A stretch of 64,000 bases of DNA, taken from the NCBI GenBank assembly GCA_944548615.1, contig OX155954.1, forward strand, positions 539,335 through 603,334, given 5' to 3'. This document shows positions 1-11,985 of this stretch, in pieces. The stretch comes from Micropterix aruncella (Eukaryota > Arthropoda > Insecta > Lepidoptera > Micropterigidae). A program made the translations under genes and the position numbers. The notes below the pieces were generated by a model, which saw only the letters and a list, made by a program, of their open reading frames with translations, searched no databases and was not told where the DNA came from. How positions within the stretch are numbered: the first letter of the stretch is position 1; every line of letters begins with the position of its first letter.

Positions 1-1
1 A

Positions 2-1654
2 TGCTGGAAGGCTGGCCTCCTGCGGGTGATTCCCAAAGGTAACGACAAGCCGCGCTCGGATCCGAAAGCGTACAGGCCCATCACGCTCCTTCCCATAATG
101 GGTAAGGTGCTCGAAGTGCTTGTGCGCGAACGGCTGGAAAGGACTCTGTCTCCCCAGAACGAGCGTCAGTTTGGCTTTACCCGAGGGAAAAGCACGGAGG
201 ACGCCATCCTGTTTGCGAAGAACTGGGTCCGCAACTATGACGGCCGCTACGTGGTAGGCGTATTTTTGGATATCTCCGGTGCATTCGACAACGCGTGGTG
301 GCCGATGCTCATATGCAAGCTTCGCGCCCGCCTGTGCCCGAACAATTTGTTGAAAGTAGTGAGGAGCTACTTTTCAGACAGATCTGTCACTCTGAGGTAC
401 GGCCCGACCAGCGTCACCAAAACCCCGACTATGGGCTGTCCACAGGGGTCAGTGTTGGGTCCTAGCCTATGGAACATTCTCTTTGATGATTTCCTCGGTC
501 TACCTTACCCGGAGGGGTGCACCGTCAGCGCTTATGCAGACGACGCTCTCCTCCTGGTGGGCGGCAGGAGTCGCGCAGAGGTCGAAAGAAGGGTGGCTGA
601 CTCGCTGGACCTGATCCTCGGATGGGGTCAGCGAAACAGACTCACCTTCTCTCCGACGAAAACTCAGGCGCTTCTCCTGAAGGGACATCTTAAGCGGAAC
701 CCTGTTATCAGGATGAACGGTCGCCCGGTATCCTTCCCGGCCACCGTTCGATACCTGGGGGTGACGCTTACGGCTTCCCTTTCCTTTCTTTCGCACGCAA
801 AGATTACAGCCGAAAAATCCCGGGATCTATTCTTTGCGCTCCGCGGAGTGAGTCGGGCCGACTGGGGAATTCGTTTCCCGGCGGTCATGACTATCTATAA
901 GGGCGTCTTCGTCCCGCGTGCGACTTATGCCGCACGCGCTTGGACGGAGTCTGCTGTTCCTGAGGCGACGCGTGTCGCGCTGCTGCGCGGACAGCGCATC
1001 CCTCTCGTGGCCCTGACCGGGGCGTACAGAACGACGTCCACTCTTGCGTTACCCGTCATCGCTGGCGTTCTGCCGATTGACCTGGAGATTCTGGAGCGTG
1101 CAGCCTTGTCGCGGTACCGCCGGGGCGAGCCGGTAGTCCTTCATGGCCTATCGATCGACCCGGTGGCGCACCGAGCTGGGGAGTTTGCCCGCCTGATTCG
1201 GGTGGAGTCCTTGCGTGTCTGGCAGGCTAGATGGGACGCCGGGGGTACGGGCCGCCTCACCCATTGCTTCTTCCCGTCTGTTGCAGTGCGGATGGCAAAT
1301 TCGTTTCTGCGGTTCGACCACCATACCACGCAGCTGGTTGGGGGCCACGGAGAGTTCAGAGCCAAACTATTTGACTTTGGACTTGCCGATGACCCCCGGT
1401 GCGCCTGTGGGTATGGTCGCCAAACTGCGGAACACGTAATTTGGTCCTGCCCAATTCTAGCGGCTGCACGGGAGAAATTGATGGATGCAGTGGGCGCGTG
1501 CGTTGGGCGTTCTCCGATTTGGTACCCGGATTTGGTCAGTTGTAGGAGCTGCTTCCAGTCGTTTGGCGAGTTTGTGGGGCTCTGGGTGGCTTCTTGGGAA
1601 AGCATGAGGCTTCGGGATACCCCCCAGGGGGTACCCTCTTCCTTGGTGGCGTGA
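2..1654 (+). CDS. R1-clade LINE ORF2, C-terminal part (reverse transcriptase)
   Basis: Reverse transcriptase of a non-LTR retrotransposon, which copies element RNA into a nicked chromosomal target. The frame is open to the left edge, so the apparent GTG start at 26 is only where an ORF caller begins and the N-terminal endonuclease lies outside. Counting from 26: metal-binding LDIS near residue 82, GCPQGS at 137-142 and catalytic YADD at 170-173. A cysteine/histidine cluster (C459, C461, H470, C475) follows, as is usual at the end of R1-group ORF2. The codons are GC-rich, unlike the AT-rich surroundings. No internal stop or frameshift is seen, so the copy may be young. R1 clade (R1/TRAS/SART type) is inferred from the motifs and the CCHC end; the exact family is unknown. 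Confidence 0.88.
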   Translation, partial: CWKAGLLRVIPKGNDKPRSDPKAYRPITLLPIMGKVLEVLVRERLERTLSPQNERQFGFTRGKSTEDAILFAKNWVRNYDGRYVVGVFLDISGAFDNAWWPMLICKLRARLCPNNLLKVVRSYFSDRSVTLRYGPTSVTKTPTMGCPQGSVLGPSLWNILFDDFLGLPYPEGCTVSAYADDALLLVGGRSRAEVERRVADSLDLILGWGQRNRLTFSPTKTQALLLKGHLKRNPVIRMNGRPVSFPATVRYLGVTLTASLSFLSHAKITAEKSRDLFFALRGVSRADWGIRFPAVMTIYKGVFVPRATYAARAWTESAVPEATRVALLRGQRIPLVALTGAYRTTSTLALPVIAGVLPIDLEILERAALSRYRRGEPVVLHGLSIDPVAHRAGEFARLIRVESLRVWQARWDAGGTGRLTHCFFPSVAVRMANSFLRFDHHTTQLVGGHGEFRAKLFDFGLADDPRCACGYGRQTAEHVIWSCPILAAAREKLMDAVGACVGRSPIWYPDLVSCRSCFQSFGEFVGLWVASWESMRLRDTPQGVPSSLVA

Positions 1655-2126
1655 TTCGGCGGCTACTTCCAGCCCGAAGTGCCCGTCTTTGTGTCCGTCT
1701 CTTTACCGCCCCGAGGGGCGTTTCGTTCTTTGCAGGATCCAGGGATTCCTCCCCCCCGTGGCTGCTCCGAGACCTGCCCACGGACAGCGCGCCTTCACGT
1801 TCATTGTTCTGGAGCGTCCTCTACCCCGCTTACCGGCTCCTAAATTTACGATATTGTTGTTCTTTTCTCGATAAATTTGTAATATTTTGTAAAATTTTTA
1901 ATTTTTTTTTTTGTAAATAAGTTTTATTTTTTGAATAAATGGGTTCTCGGGGCGGTACGGGGGGGGTGGTTTACCCTATTTCACCCCCTGCGCGTTTTAC
2001 CCTTCTGGTACGCGCAGGGTTGTCGTAGCACGACATCCCGGGCAGACAAGACGACCCTCGTCGTTATAACTGCCCGGGCGGTGGGCGGGGTTTGCTGCCC
2101 TCACCTATCGCCTTGAAACTCTTAAC
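1655..2126 (+). other. 3' UTR of the R1-clade LINE
   Basis: Non-coding stretch after the ORF. It begins GC-rich, has a T-rich patch at 1845-1930, then a GC-rich block with self-complementary parts: GCGCGT near 1990 against ACGCGC near 2010, and CCCGGGCA near 2037 against TGCCCGGG near 2071. No poly(A) is seen. The end at about 2126 is inferred from the start of the next repeat. Confidence 0.55.
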
Positions 2127-2138
2127 TGTTAGTCAGAG

Positions 2139-2809
2139 TTTAGGGAGCTAACGGGCCCATGATGAGGTGGCCACGATGACCCATGTGTCCAGGGTCGGTC
2201 ACACTCACGGGTCAACACCCATCCGATGGCCTCCACGCATGGGGTGCGAACCTGGGTAGGACACTGGGTCAACCAGTCTCCCCTGGGAATCAAACCTCTG
2301 GCGCTCCTGGACGGTCTGCGCACCGAGCGGCGCAAGCCAATCGATTGTGCTCTCCGACTAACAGTCGGGGGAGTCTGAGAACTGTATTGTTTCCTATAGA
2401 GCGGGGGTGGTTGCCTACCTTACGGCGACTGCTCTTGAAATGACCATTGGCCATCCGATCCCGGTTCAGAGTCGGGCAAAGGACGCCTTGGTCCGCGATA
2501 GATTCGGTGTACACCGTTTCACCGCTTCGTAAGGGATAGGACCGCGCAAGCGACCTCGAACTCGGAACCAATCGAGAGACCGGAGAAATCTGGTCACAAT
2601 TGGAAGCAAGGGCGCGAGTGTCGGCCCGCCAGGTAACATTACTGGCTATCTCGCGGTAAAGGCGTTGGTCTCTTGTGGGTTGTGGCGTAGCTAGACGTCG
2701 GATTTGTAATGTCCAAAGTCTTCTACGCTCACTGCACGGTCGATAGAACGATGAATCGTTAAAACGTCCTGCGGTGACGGGTTCGCCCGTTGTGGTTGAC
2801 ATCTCAATA
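2139..2809 (-). mobile_element. GCR retroposon-like repeat, copy 1 (near full length)
   Basis: Member of the unidentified GC-rich family found at ten places in this window. It is flanked by a perfect 12 bp target duplication, TGTTAGTCAGAG, at 2127-2138 and 2810-2821. Read on the minus strand it starts near GAGATGTCAACC with the hairpin ACGGGCGAACCCGT and ends near GGGCCCGTTAGCTCCC. An ORF of 170 codons lies on its sense strand (2290-2802), but no known domain is recognised. It sits inside copy 2 of the same family. No tRNA-type A/B boxes or poly(A) are seen. Confidence 0.8.
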
Positions 2810-3034
2810 TGTTAGTCAGAGTGCGCAATCGATTGGCGTATGCCGCACGGCGCAGACCGTCCAGGAGCGCCAGAAGGTTGATTCCCAAGGGAAACTAACC
2901 ATAAGGCCAGAGTCCTACCCAGGCTCACACTTCATGCGTGGAGGCCGTCGGATAGGTGTTGACCCGTGAGTGTGTGACCAACCCTGAACAGAATGGGTCT
3001 TCGTGGCCAACTCAGCAAGGGCCCATTAGCTCCC
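2810..3034 (+). mobile_element. GCR repeat, copy 2 (5'-truncated, host of copy 1)
   Basis: Only the last ~225 bp of the family, in the opposite orientation to copy 1. The block from GTTAGTCAGAG to GGGCCCATTAGCTCCC matches the 3' part of copies 1 and 3. Because the duplicated target of copy 1 is family sequence, copy 1 inserted into this copy. Truncation at the 5' side fits incomplete reverse transcription. Confidence 0.75.
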
Positions 3035-3045
3035 GGCCTACAGTA

Positions 3046-3215
3046 CGGAAACGAAATTTTGTATACGCATTTAATTATGATAGCCCGTTCAAAGATTCAC
3101 CGCGACAAGGTTGCTGCACCAAGGGTTGGCTTCCAACGAGGGGACTCCTCAACGGTCAACAGCCCAAACATGAAATTCTGTATAGCATTCAATTATGATA
3201 GCTCGTTCTAAGTTC
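3046..3215 (+). repeat. Minisatellite, about 1.5 units (same family as 25925-26500)
   Basis: Contains ATTTAATTATGATAGCCCGTTC and later ATTCAATTATGATAGCTCGTTC around a GAGGGGACTCCTCAACGGTC block. This is the reverse complement of the ~100-117 bp unit repeated at 25925-26500. It lies directly after GCR copy 2, as another unit lies just before copy 7. Confidence 0.7.
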
Positions 3216-4430
3216 TTCTACTAGAAGCTGTCATTGAAAGACTTTAGATAGATTCGTCCACAGCTTACAAAAAGTGGATTGCATACTTACCGCCTGCCTA
3301 AAACCGCGTCCGCCGCCATAACGCTGCAATTTGCGAAGTGGGCATGATTAAAGTGCGGCAATCTATCACAGAAGCAGAGCAGCCGATCCAAAGAGAGTCA
3401 TAAGCGACCTTCGATCGCCCACCACTTGCGCTTGTGTCGAACTGAGCGATCTGGGCGAGTACTGCCGTAGATCTCGAGAGTTGAGCGCGCATTTAGCCCC
3501 GATTCTGGCTCCGCCAGACCGCCTGGCGAGAGAGATCGCCGTCAATATTGTTCGGCAATAATGTGTGGGTATTACTCCGCCGCGCCGGCTGGTACGGCAT
3601 TTGTAATTTATACTGATGAGTTTATTACAACAATATGCGACGAGATTGCTCATATAGAAGACGTTTCTGGCGATCATTTTAATGGTAGCCTCCGTGCAGT
3701 GGTGCGACGGCTTTCAACCGATGAAACGATGCCACGAAAGAAAGCACAGTGAATCATATTTCTCTACGTTTTGTACCAATTATAAAACGCAGAGACTATT
3801 AAATTCAGTAGAATTTTCGTAAACGAAAGACATGTCAAAATATCCTTCTTCAATTAAAGTTATGTTTATTCGTATATTTAATTTTACAGTAAACCTACAG
3901 ATATCAAATACATGGTAATTTTCGAAACCTATTTACCACCTGTAATTTTTTTTAACCTATTAATAGCTGAGAAACAGTACCGCTTTCAAAGCTGAGGTCA
4001 CAAAATGGTTACGTGCAAAAAGTAGAGGCGAATGCGAAAGGCAGCTCATGGAAATTGTGTCTTAAAATAATAACAAAATTAAAGTTTTTGCAATTGTTTA
4101 TTTTTGTTTATTTATATATTATTATGTAAGTATATATAAATTATATATTGAATATAGGTATATACGTTTTGTATATATGTATGTGTGTGTATGTGTATAT
4201 ATATTTTTTATATGTATGAGTGGGTATTTATATGTATATATATGTATCTATTTATTAAAATGCCTATGTAGGTAATTATCCTTTCATCCTTTTATTATTA
4301 CCCCTTTACTAATTAAGATTAGATGTGTTTTTCTTCAAATTTTCTTAACTATGTTGCTAAAAAATTTCATTATTTTAACCGAAAATTTATAAAAATGTGT
4401 ACATGTACTATGTAACAAATATAAGAGTGG
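3216..4430. other. Unassigned, with a GC-rich patch and AT-rich filler
   Basis: 3240-3760 is moderately GC-rich with short ORFs on both strands that resemble nothing I know. 3760-4430 is AT-rich with TATG/TGTG microsatellite-like runs near 4120-4250. No gene is supported. Confidence 0.4.
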
Positions 4431-4600
4431 TATCACTCCAGAACAGACCGTAGTCTAGTGGAGGTGATAAAATCCATCAAATCTGTACTTTCTTTGCTTC
4501 GCAAACAATGATTATTTGCTCTTTTTTATACTGTATTATTTATGTCAACATTGTAAATTTTTATTTTGGATATAAATAGATAAATATTTTTTTTTTAAAT
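4431..4600 (+). repeat. Interspersed repeat shared with 33660-33800
   Basis: A block beginning CACTCCAGAACAGA and running through GTGATAAAATCC to TTTGCTTCGCAAA matches the reverse complement of 33660-33800, mutations included. It looks like an old element 3' end; the family is not recognised. Confidence 0.55.
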
Positions 4601-4720
4601 TACACAAAACTAATTTATTATCCTATGAAAAGCTTACAACGCTTACATGAACAACTTATAATAGAAACAGCATGTGCATGTTAATTATAATAGGTAAGTG
4701 GGGCAAATAGGTAAATGTAA
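4601..4720 (-). repeat. LINE-type 3' region shared with 47390-47470
   Basis: The stretch around TTATTATCCTATGAAAAGC, CATGAACA and AATAGAAACA resembles 47395-47470 in the same order. Both follow T-rich runs that would be an A-rich tail on the minus strand. Old and diverged. Confidence 0.4.
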
Positions 4721-5904
4721 TAATAATAATTGTATATTTATGTTTATAATACCTTTATAATAATGTCGCAAAGGATTATGGTATAATATAATAGAGCCTT
4801 GTAATAAAAGTAAAATGAAAAGTTGAATATTTTTTTTCAAAAGAATTTCAGTTCAAAAAAGTACAAATGACAAACGAATACCAAAAGTTATGCCCTAAAG
4901 AATATCATAATACCTAAAGATGTGCAAGGGCACGTGTAAAACCTTGTTTAATTAATACATTTCAAAATCCAACAAATATTCAAAGTTTAAAGCAGTGCTT
5001 GAATCTATGTATGTATTTATAAACACGTTTCCCGATATCCTGTTGATGAAGGTAATATTAAAAGTTGTCATTAGAAGACTTTAGAAAGCTTAGCCGCTTA
5101 AACTTTAGATAGCTTTGACTTTAGCCGCGTCTGGTGTGAATTTGTCCTTGGATCATGAGTAAAATTTTCCTTACTTAGTGATAAATACACAATCATGCCA
5201 AAAAATATATTTCTTTTTATTATAGAGTCTCAAAATGTTTGGAAGGTCCCATGAATATCATATGACATCATTGTATATATTTTTTTGAAAAGCGAATATT
5301 ATTCAGAATTTTCGATAGAATATTAGAAACCGCATTTTTGTTCCTGTGAGAGTGGCCACCCTTCACTAGACTCCAATTATTCGTGAGCGAAGGGTGGTTC
5401 TCATCAAGAAGTTTTCTCCGTATTGAAAGTCGTTGTAGTTGAAGTTGAAGTATTTATTCAGAAGGTATGCAGTAGGTTGCCAGTTCGTAACGCCTTGTTT
5501 GATATTTCGCCGGTGTATAGGTAGTGTGGGCTCGAGGTGATCTCGTGTTTGTGTAGCCGAAGTGTGAAGTTTGAAGATCGCGGATAATATATGACTGATC
5601 GATGTATGAGCGCGTACTTAGAGTGGGCGACGTCCGCCAGGGGAATGATAAAATATGTGTCGAATTTACTGCTTTTTATATGGTATGTAATGATGCAATA
5701 TCCATCGGTGGGGGAGAAAAACTGTGTCAATTCGTATCGATCAGAAGAAATGGCATGAGTCATCGGTTAACTGTGCATAAACTGCCGAATTTAGTTGGAA
5801 TTCAATTGAAGTTGCCTCGTGTATATTTGAGCGTATTTGCGGTTTCGATTCTATAGAAATTACTTTTTTGTTGTGGGTATGTTGGACGGAGTCTCCAACA
5901 TTCC
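4721..5904. other. Unassigned AT-rich sequence
   Basis: Mostly AT-rich. 5400-5870 is less AT-rich and has short opposing ORFs (5458-5763 minus, 5602-5856 plus) without recognisable motifs. Nothing else is supported. Confidence 0.35.
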
Positions 5905-6325
5905 CAACTTAATAATAATAATAATAAACTCTGTATTTGCTCTTAATTAGTAAACAAAAAGCCGAGTTTATTGCCACGTGGCAATGTCTTACAACTAACA
6001 CAGTGGTACATGCGCGCATTGTGAAAATAAAGATTATTACATAACATACAGACAAGTGGAAGAATTTAAAACTAATAATGCCCGACGAGAAGAAATTGGG
6101 AGAGAAAGAGGAGAGAAAGGGAAGAACTGGTTACTTCTTAGAAAGGTAGTAATCCTTAAGGTGAGTTTTAAACGATGGTAAAGAAGGCGAGTTCCGTATA
6201 TTTGATGGGAGATCGTTCCAGAGTCTTGCACCATGGACACAGAAAGAATAGGAATAGAAATCACTGTTATGACTCGGAGACGGAGATTTTTCTGAGACCA
6301 ACTTCTGTTTGCGTATACCAAAAAC
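5905..6325 (-). pseudogene. LINE 3' end with hairpin tail (ORF C-terminus and 3' UTR)
   Basis: On the minus strand it encodes the end of a LINE ORF: HGARLWNDLP, a serine/proline-rich turn, then SFKTHLKDYYLSKK and a stop. The 3' UTR carries the inverted repeat ATTGCCACGTGGCAAT (5970-5985) and ends in a run of TTA repeats (about 5910-5930 read on minus). The same ORF end and hairpin occur at 60110-60665. The 5' portion is missing, as expected for a truncated insertion. Jockey/CR1-type group; exact clade unsure. Confidence 0.72.
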
Positions 6326-7289
6326 CGGACAACAGTACGTCAGTTTTTTTTAATAATTTGGAAACCGGACAAGGACTCTGAAAACCGAACAGTTCAGTAT
6401 AAAACCGGACATCTGGCAACCCTACTTGTCATACTTTATCATCGGCTGATCCAGCATAAAAATATCGCCAATCCATTGAACATATATCGCGGGCCGATGA
6501 TATTATCGCGATGACGTAAAAGTGAACGTATTTTTCGTGGAAATTGTGTTGTTTTCCGCGACGCCAGAAGTAGCGACGCGACCGTGTCTTTGAACTTGCG
6601 CCGAGCGGATTCGACTTCTGAACCGATTGGCTCTCAGCCAACTTCTAACTTCTGTCCACGTATCTACTCCTCCAACGTCGACGCACACATAGCGATAACA
6701 TTTCGACATTAAAAAGCGCTGCGGCAGTTGAAAAATGATGAAATAAATGCGATGATAGTGGTTTTCATCAAAATAAATTATGAAGAGACTAATCCTTTGT
6801 AGTTACATTTGTGGGGAAACTCGCCTGGTGTTTGCTGAGAATTTTTATTTTAAAAACAATCTATCATTATAATTTATTCGCTTAACCGTGATTACCTTTT
6901 TACGAAACATAGTAGACGGGACTCGGCCTACAAAGAGAAGACGTATCGCCGATGTTACAAACCACTGTTGTCCAGGGTTAACTGATGTCAGCTGTCATCC
7001 GCTTGTACTACACATATTTTAGCGCCTAATATTAAATTCCGGGGTGGTATAACAAACAATGTCATTGTCTTCCATTTCGCTCCAATCAAAATAAAGATTA
7101 TTGCAATCCCGCCTCATAACACTTCTTGTTACATGACTGCCCAACAAAAAAGGAGTGTAATTTGTTCAGAGTTCATCTATATATGTTTTCCGTTTCTTTA
7201 TGCCACCATAACTTCTAAACGCTCAAACCGATTTAAAAGTATGTGGTATTGTTGGAATCGTTATGTCACCCCGAGTGTCATTGAATAAA
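6326..7289. other. Unassigned
   Basis: 6420-6720 is GC-richer with short minus-strand ORFs of no recognised family. The rest is ordinary AT-rich sequence. No gene is supported. Confidence 0.35.
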
Positions 7290-7778
7290 TAAATACAAAC
7301 GGAGCTGCCATGGAATTCACCGACCGGAGTCGGGCCCATCATAATACTATTTTTTTTACACTTCTGGGGGGTGAGCAGTGGATTCCGGACTTACGAACCG
7401 GCTGTGGTAGGTTTAGGACAGCTGTCTTGCCACATGTTAGCGTTCACCTTACCACCCATTCACTCCCCATCGAAGCCATAGAATTTGAGATGCGCAAATC
7501 GCAGTTTTAGATAATTTTTCTAAGAAAGAGTTGATTATTTTTCTGGAAAGGCCAAGATCTTTAAAGAGGTGAAATAGAGATTTAGCTGGCAGGCCACGAG
7601 CGCCAACTTCCACCGCGTGAAGGTGAACAGTGAAGCCGTTCCGGGTTACGGCCTTTGCAAGATCATGGTATTTATTTAATTTGTACTCGTGGTCTTTTGG
7701 GATATTTGATTCCCATGGAACAGTTAATTCTACAATAAGATGTTCAAATATCAAGTAAATAGTCGTATTAATGTCCAA
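7290..7778 (-). pseudogene. LINE-derived ORF C-terminus, copy 1 (GARGLPAKSLFHLFKDLGL type)
   Basis: The minus-strand frame at 7449-7778 (109 codons) contains LTVPWESNIPKDHEYKLNKY, then HLHAVEVGARGLPAKSLFHL and FKDLGLSRKIINSFLEKLSK. This conserved C-terminal module recurs in insect retroelement-derived proteins. The downstream part to 7290 is non-coding. A close copy lies at 25425-25822, so it is an interspersed repeat. The parent element class is not certain. Confidence 0.6.
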
Positions 7779-9059
7779 CTGTCAATAAATTACAATAAAT
7801 ATATCGTGTTTAGTGTCAAACGAAAGGTCTGAATGAGTACATTCCGATAATATGTATGGTAACGACAAATACTTTAAAAAACAACAAAAACCGTAATAAT
7901 AATAATTATAAATACAGAAGTTCAATATTTGTAACGGCAGTCGTGTGTTTTAATCCTTTTAATATATCTACTTTTTAAACAAACTTTTTCGCCGTTCATG
8001 TAACTAGAATATCGAATCAGCTTCCACTCAACATTCAAAAGCCTTGTTGATTTCCTCTTTCAAAGTGTCTTTTAAAAACCACTTCGAAATCATCAATACC
8101 CAATTCTTTTGTTCTATCTATACCATCCTGTTTTCCCTATGAATATTGGGATATTTGTTTTTATTTTAAAAGCATTTTTATATTTTAATGTTAGATACTG
8201 GATTTAGTCTAATTACCTATATATGTAGCCTAATTACCTTTATATTCCCTTTATTAACATTATGAAATAGCTCACACCGATAAGACAGTAAGTCCGCCAA
8301 ATCGTACATTTTAATTTTAAGTTAAAATATTCAATAAGGATTAATTACTTAATTCATTCATTCATTATTCAGTAAATCTCGTTCGTGTCGTTGTATTTAT
8401 CAATTTCTTTAACTGAGATTTATTTTATTTTTCCGCGGAACCTTCCCCGCTGATTATTTATAAAGAGGATCACATCCTCTATTGACATTAATTACTGCAG
8501 GCAAAGAAGCTCACGGCAATGCAGTAGCCGTTCGGTGCGGCAATCTATACCTACCCAAGAATTACCATGCGATTATCGTAAATGTGCCACTTTTGTAGTG
8601 TCACAAATAAACACACGTTCCACGTTCCATTGAAGCAGGCCGTGGGAAACTGTACTGATGTCGCCGCTGGCAAATCGATTTAAAATCTCTTCTCATAGTG
8701 CAGTTGTGCTTACGTAAAACTGTGGATGTGCACACGAGGCTTTTTTAATGATAAGGCGAAGAAAGGAAGGAAGCAATTGGAAAAATAGTAGATAATGTCT
8801 TAGAATTAAATCCCGCTACGCAGGCAGAAATTTGCACCCTTTGAGCAATGATACTGTTAAATCCTTTTATTTTTCTTAATTCCGTTCCCAGACAACGCAT
8901 GGTCTGATGTTCTGGTGAATGGCGGCCAATTTGGTAAGAAGATTTCGACTACAAAAAAGAGCTTTTCGCAATTTACTTGCAATTTACATCATCGCTGACA
9001 TCTTGCGGGCCTTATTTAATTTAATCTGATATCATGACAATGTATACCGCTTATATATA
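7779..9059. other. Unassigned
   Basis: AT-rich, with a slightly GC-richer part at 8490-8760. No ORF over 60 codons resembles a known protein and no repeat partner was found in the window. Confidence 0.35.
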
Positions 9060-9342
9060 CCAGAGTATTATGTATGCAAACAAAACATTAGTATTACTTC
9101 GGATCTTCATACTAAATCGGATTTTCATTCGCATAACACGCGGAACAAACAAAACTTGCGACTAAGTAAAGTTATAAATAGTTTACTGCATCAGTCCAAC
9201 CTATTTTACAGAAAGATTCCATTGTGTGCCAGGGGTCTTGGAGACGTTCAATTTAAGAAAAGGGTCCAGAATATTCTTATTAAGAACCCAATTTATGCTA
9301 ACAGAGACTTTGACGATATTGAATTTTATTGAATTGAATGAT
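9060..9342 (+). pseudogene. LINE 3' end (Jockey-like) ending at the (AT)n array
   Basis: A plus-strand frame too short for an ORF list reads HSHNTRNKQNLRLSKV, then [18 protein letters not shown] and [13 protein letters not shown], and stops near 9333. This is the usual end of a Jockey-like ORF2, with the same plan as 44370-45077 and 61287-61490. It is cut off shortly after the stop by the (AT)n array, so the microsatellite may have grown from the element's tail. Confidence 0.72.
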
Positions 9343-9352
9343 TATTTTTATT

Positions 9353-10264
<912 letters not shown>

Positions 10265-10470
10265 TTGTGGTTTTCAGATTCAACTTATATTCGTCATAAT
10301 ATTTTGTAATATTGTCATTAAGAAGCTGGAGTTCTAGCAGGCTGTTAGAAATTAGTACAGTATCATCTGCAAATCCTATAATGTTGATGTTTACACCAAT
10401 TACCTTGACTCCACTTTCGGATTTATGGTGCTTCCCTAAAGATAAACTGAAGTAAAGATTGAATAACCTA
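10265..10470 (-). pseudogene. LINE reverse transcriptase core fragment (FADDTVL)
   Basis: On the minus strand an uninterrupted short frame reads LFNLYFS, then GVKVIGVNINIIGFADDTVL, then SNSLLELQLLNDN. The FADD catalytic box is at 10364-10374 (minus). The order LFNLY, spacer, G(I/V)KVxG, FADDT fits a non-LTR reverse transcriptase palm. Only about 65 residues remain and no flanking domains were found. Confidence 0.78.
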
Positions 10471-11376
10471 GATAGATATATACTCTAGTGTAAGTTATTC
10501 AGATATCAGCACGCTTTCGGATGTCAGTGCAAGGAGACCGGATTTATTATAGTACGGTAGGTCAGATAAGAGCGGTCGCATCTGGTGGACACAATTTACA
10601 ATCTCGATAAGGATCGTTGACCATAAAAGCACGCGGACATTTCACTATGGATCCGCAACAGAGGCTACTGGGCTATCGGTTCCATCCACCCAGCAGTGAC
10701 ACCGACCCGGTGGCCTCACCACAGACTAATATCGCAATGGTGTGTTTCTACAACAGATATGACACGAACGGGAATAGGATATCTGCGTTCAGAAGAGCTA
10801 ATCGCAGAGCCGTTTTTTATGAGTTCGGTGTCGTTTATATAAATCAAGTTGCTTTACACACAGTAAGTTTTGCGCACACCCAATTTTTTAATCGTTCGAC
10901 TGTTTAGTCATCCATTAAAAGGACTCTTATGGGACTGCTCTTATGATTAAAAACTTAGACAGATATGTGTAAGGCGGCTAATCAACGCTCATACAGTCGA
11001 TGCGCGACTGCTCAGTAGGCTGATCCATCTGTACTCGAGAGTTCGCCGTTACTGTCCTGTATTAATTTTTATAGTATTTGTACTGTATCAGTAGGTATGT
11101 CATTATCTCCAAAGTGCCAGAGATATTTTCTTACAAATAAAAACCTCAATATATTTCTCTTCCGTGAAACGTTTTGTGCTACATTTTCATAAAACTGAGA
11201 TGTTATATATTTTATCCTACTAAATTGTACAATTGCAGGCAATGAATTATTAAATAATTAAATATTTCGAATAAAAACGTAGGTTTTAGTATGCCCAAGT
11301 ACTGCTTAACTGCAAGCTCATTGTCTGGGAGGAGAGCACCATTGCACACAATGGAGTTTGAAGCTTAAAACAGATA
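10471..11376. other. Unassigned; one 96-codon ORF of unknown meaning
   Basis: The plus-strand ORF 10617-10907 begins MTIKARGHFTMDPQQRLLGY. It has normal composition but no motif I know, and no splice or promoter evidence supports it. The rest is AT-rich. Confidence 0.3.
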
Positions 11377-11985
11377 TAAAATCGAAGACTATCGCGGTTG
11401 TTTGACATTATAAATAGGATAGAAAACGAATTTACCGCGTGAAATTCGTAGCACCCGACGTTTCGGTGACGTTGCAGCCGCCGTTGTCTAGGGTAGACTG
11501 AAGAGCTGACAGTCCGTTGTTTTGCGGGTAGGCCGCATACCGCTGCCACCACTGCGTAGGTTATAACGGTGGTGGGGGGCCGGGCTCGGAGCGCGGGAAT
11601 TTTGAAAATCCGTCTTGCACACAACACTCACTGTATCCTGTTTTGCGTCTTTGCGTTCGGCATTCGGCGGCGGGAACATTTTAATAAGAGGGTTCTACGT
11701 AGAAGAGAGTTTGTAGCCGTTGTCTCTATTGAAGTTCGGGGTTCTTCTTATTTCAATGGCTTCCCGGATCATGCGAGGAAAGTAGACAGATTTTCGAAAG
11801 ACATCAGGGGCAATGCTGGATTAATGGGAGGAGTCACTTTGCTGCTGGCTTGAGACTTTCGGGAGACTACCAGTTGTGCCCAGGGGAACTCGAGCTGACG
11901 GGTAAAGTCTTGCATCAAGCCGTCATATCTATGGCCATTTATTGTGAAACTTTCCTTACCGAAAAACAACTCTCCGAACTTCTAC
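11377..11985 (-). mobile_element. Penelope-like element 3' fragment, copy 1
   Basis: On the minus strand, across frames, it encodes FPRMIREAIEI, a short gap, RTPNFNRDNGYKLSSTW: the conserved tail of Penelope-like ORFs, after the GIY-YIG endonuclease. Next comes a non-coding block with CACCGAAACGTCGGGTGCTAC (read on minus near 11440-11470) and an end near GACTATCGCGG. Stops and shifts break the frame, so it is a dead 5'-truncated copy. A second copy follows at 12445-12813. Assignment rests on the NFNRDNGYKLS motif and the GAAACGTC element. Confidence 0.62.

Noticed and set aside
1655..2126. Telomere-specific insertion of the R1-clade LINE
   Set aside because: Lepidopteran TRAS/SART insert into TTAGG repeats, but no such repeats flank the 3' end here.
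10617..10907. 96-codon ORF as a host gene or exon
   Set aside because: No known motif, no splice sites judged convincing, and no homologous copy; kept only as a note.
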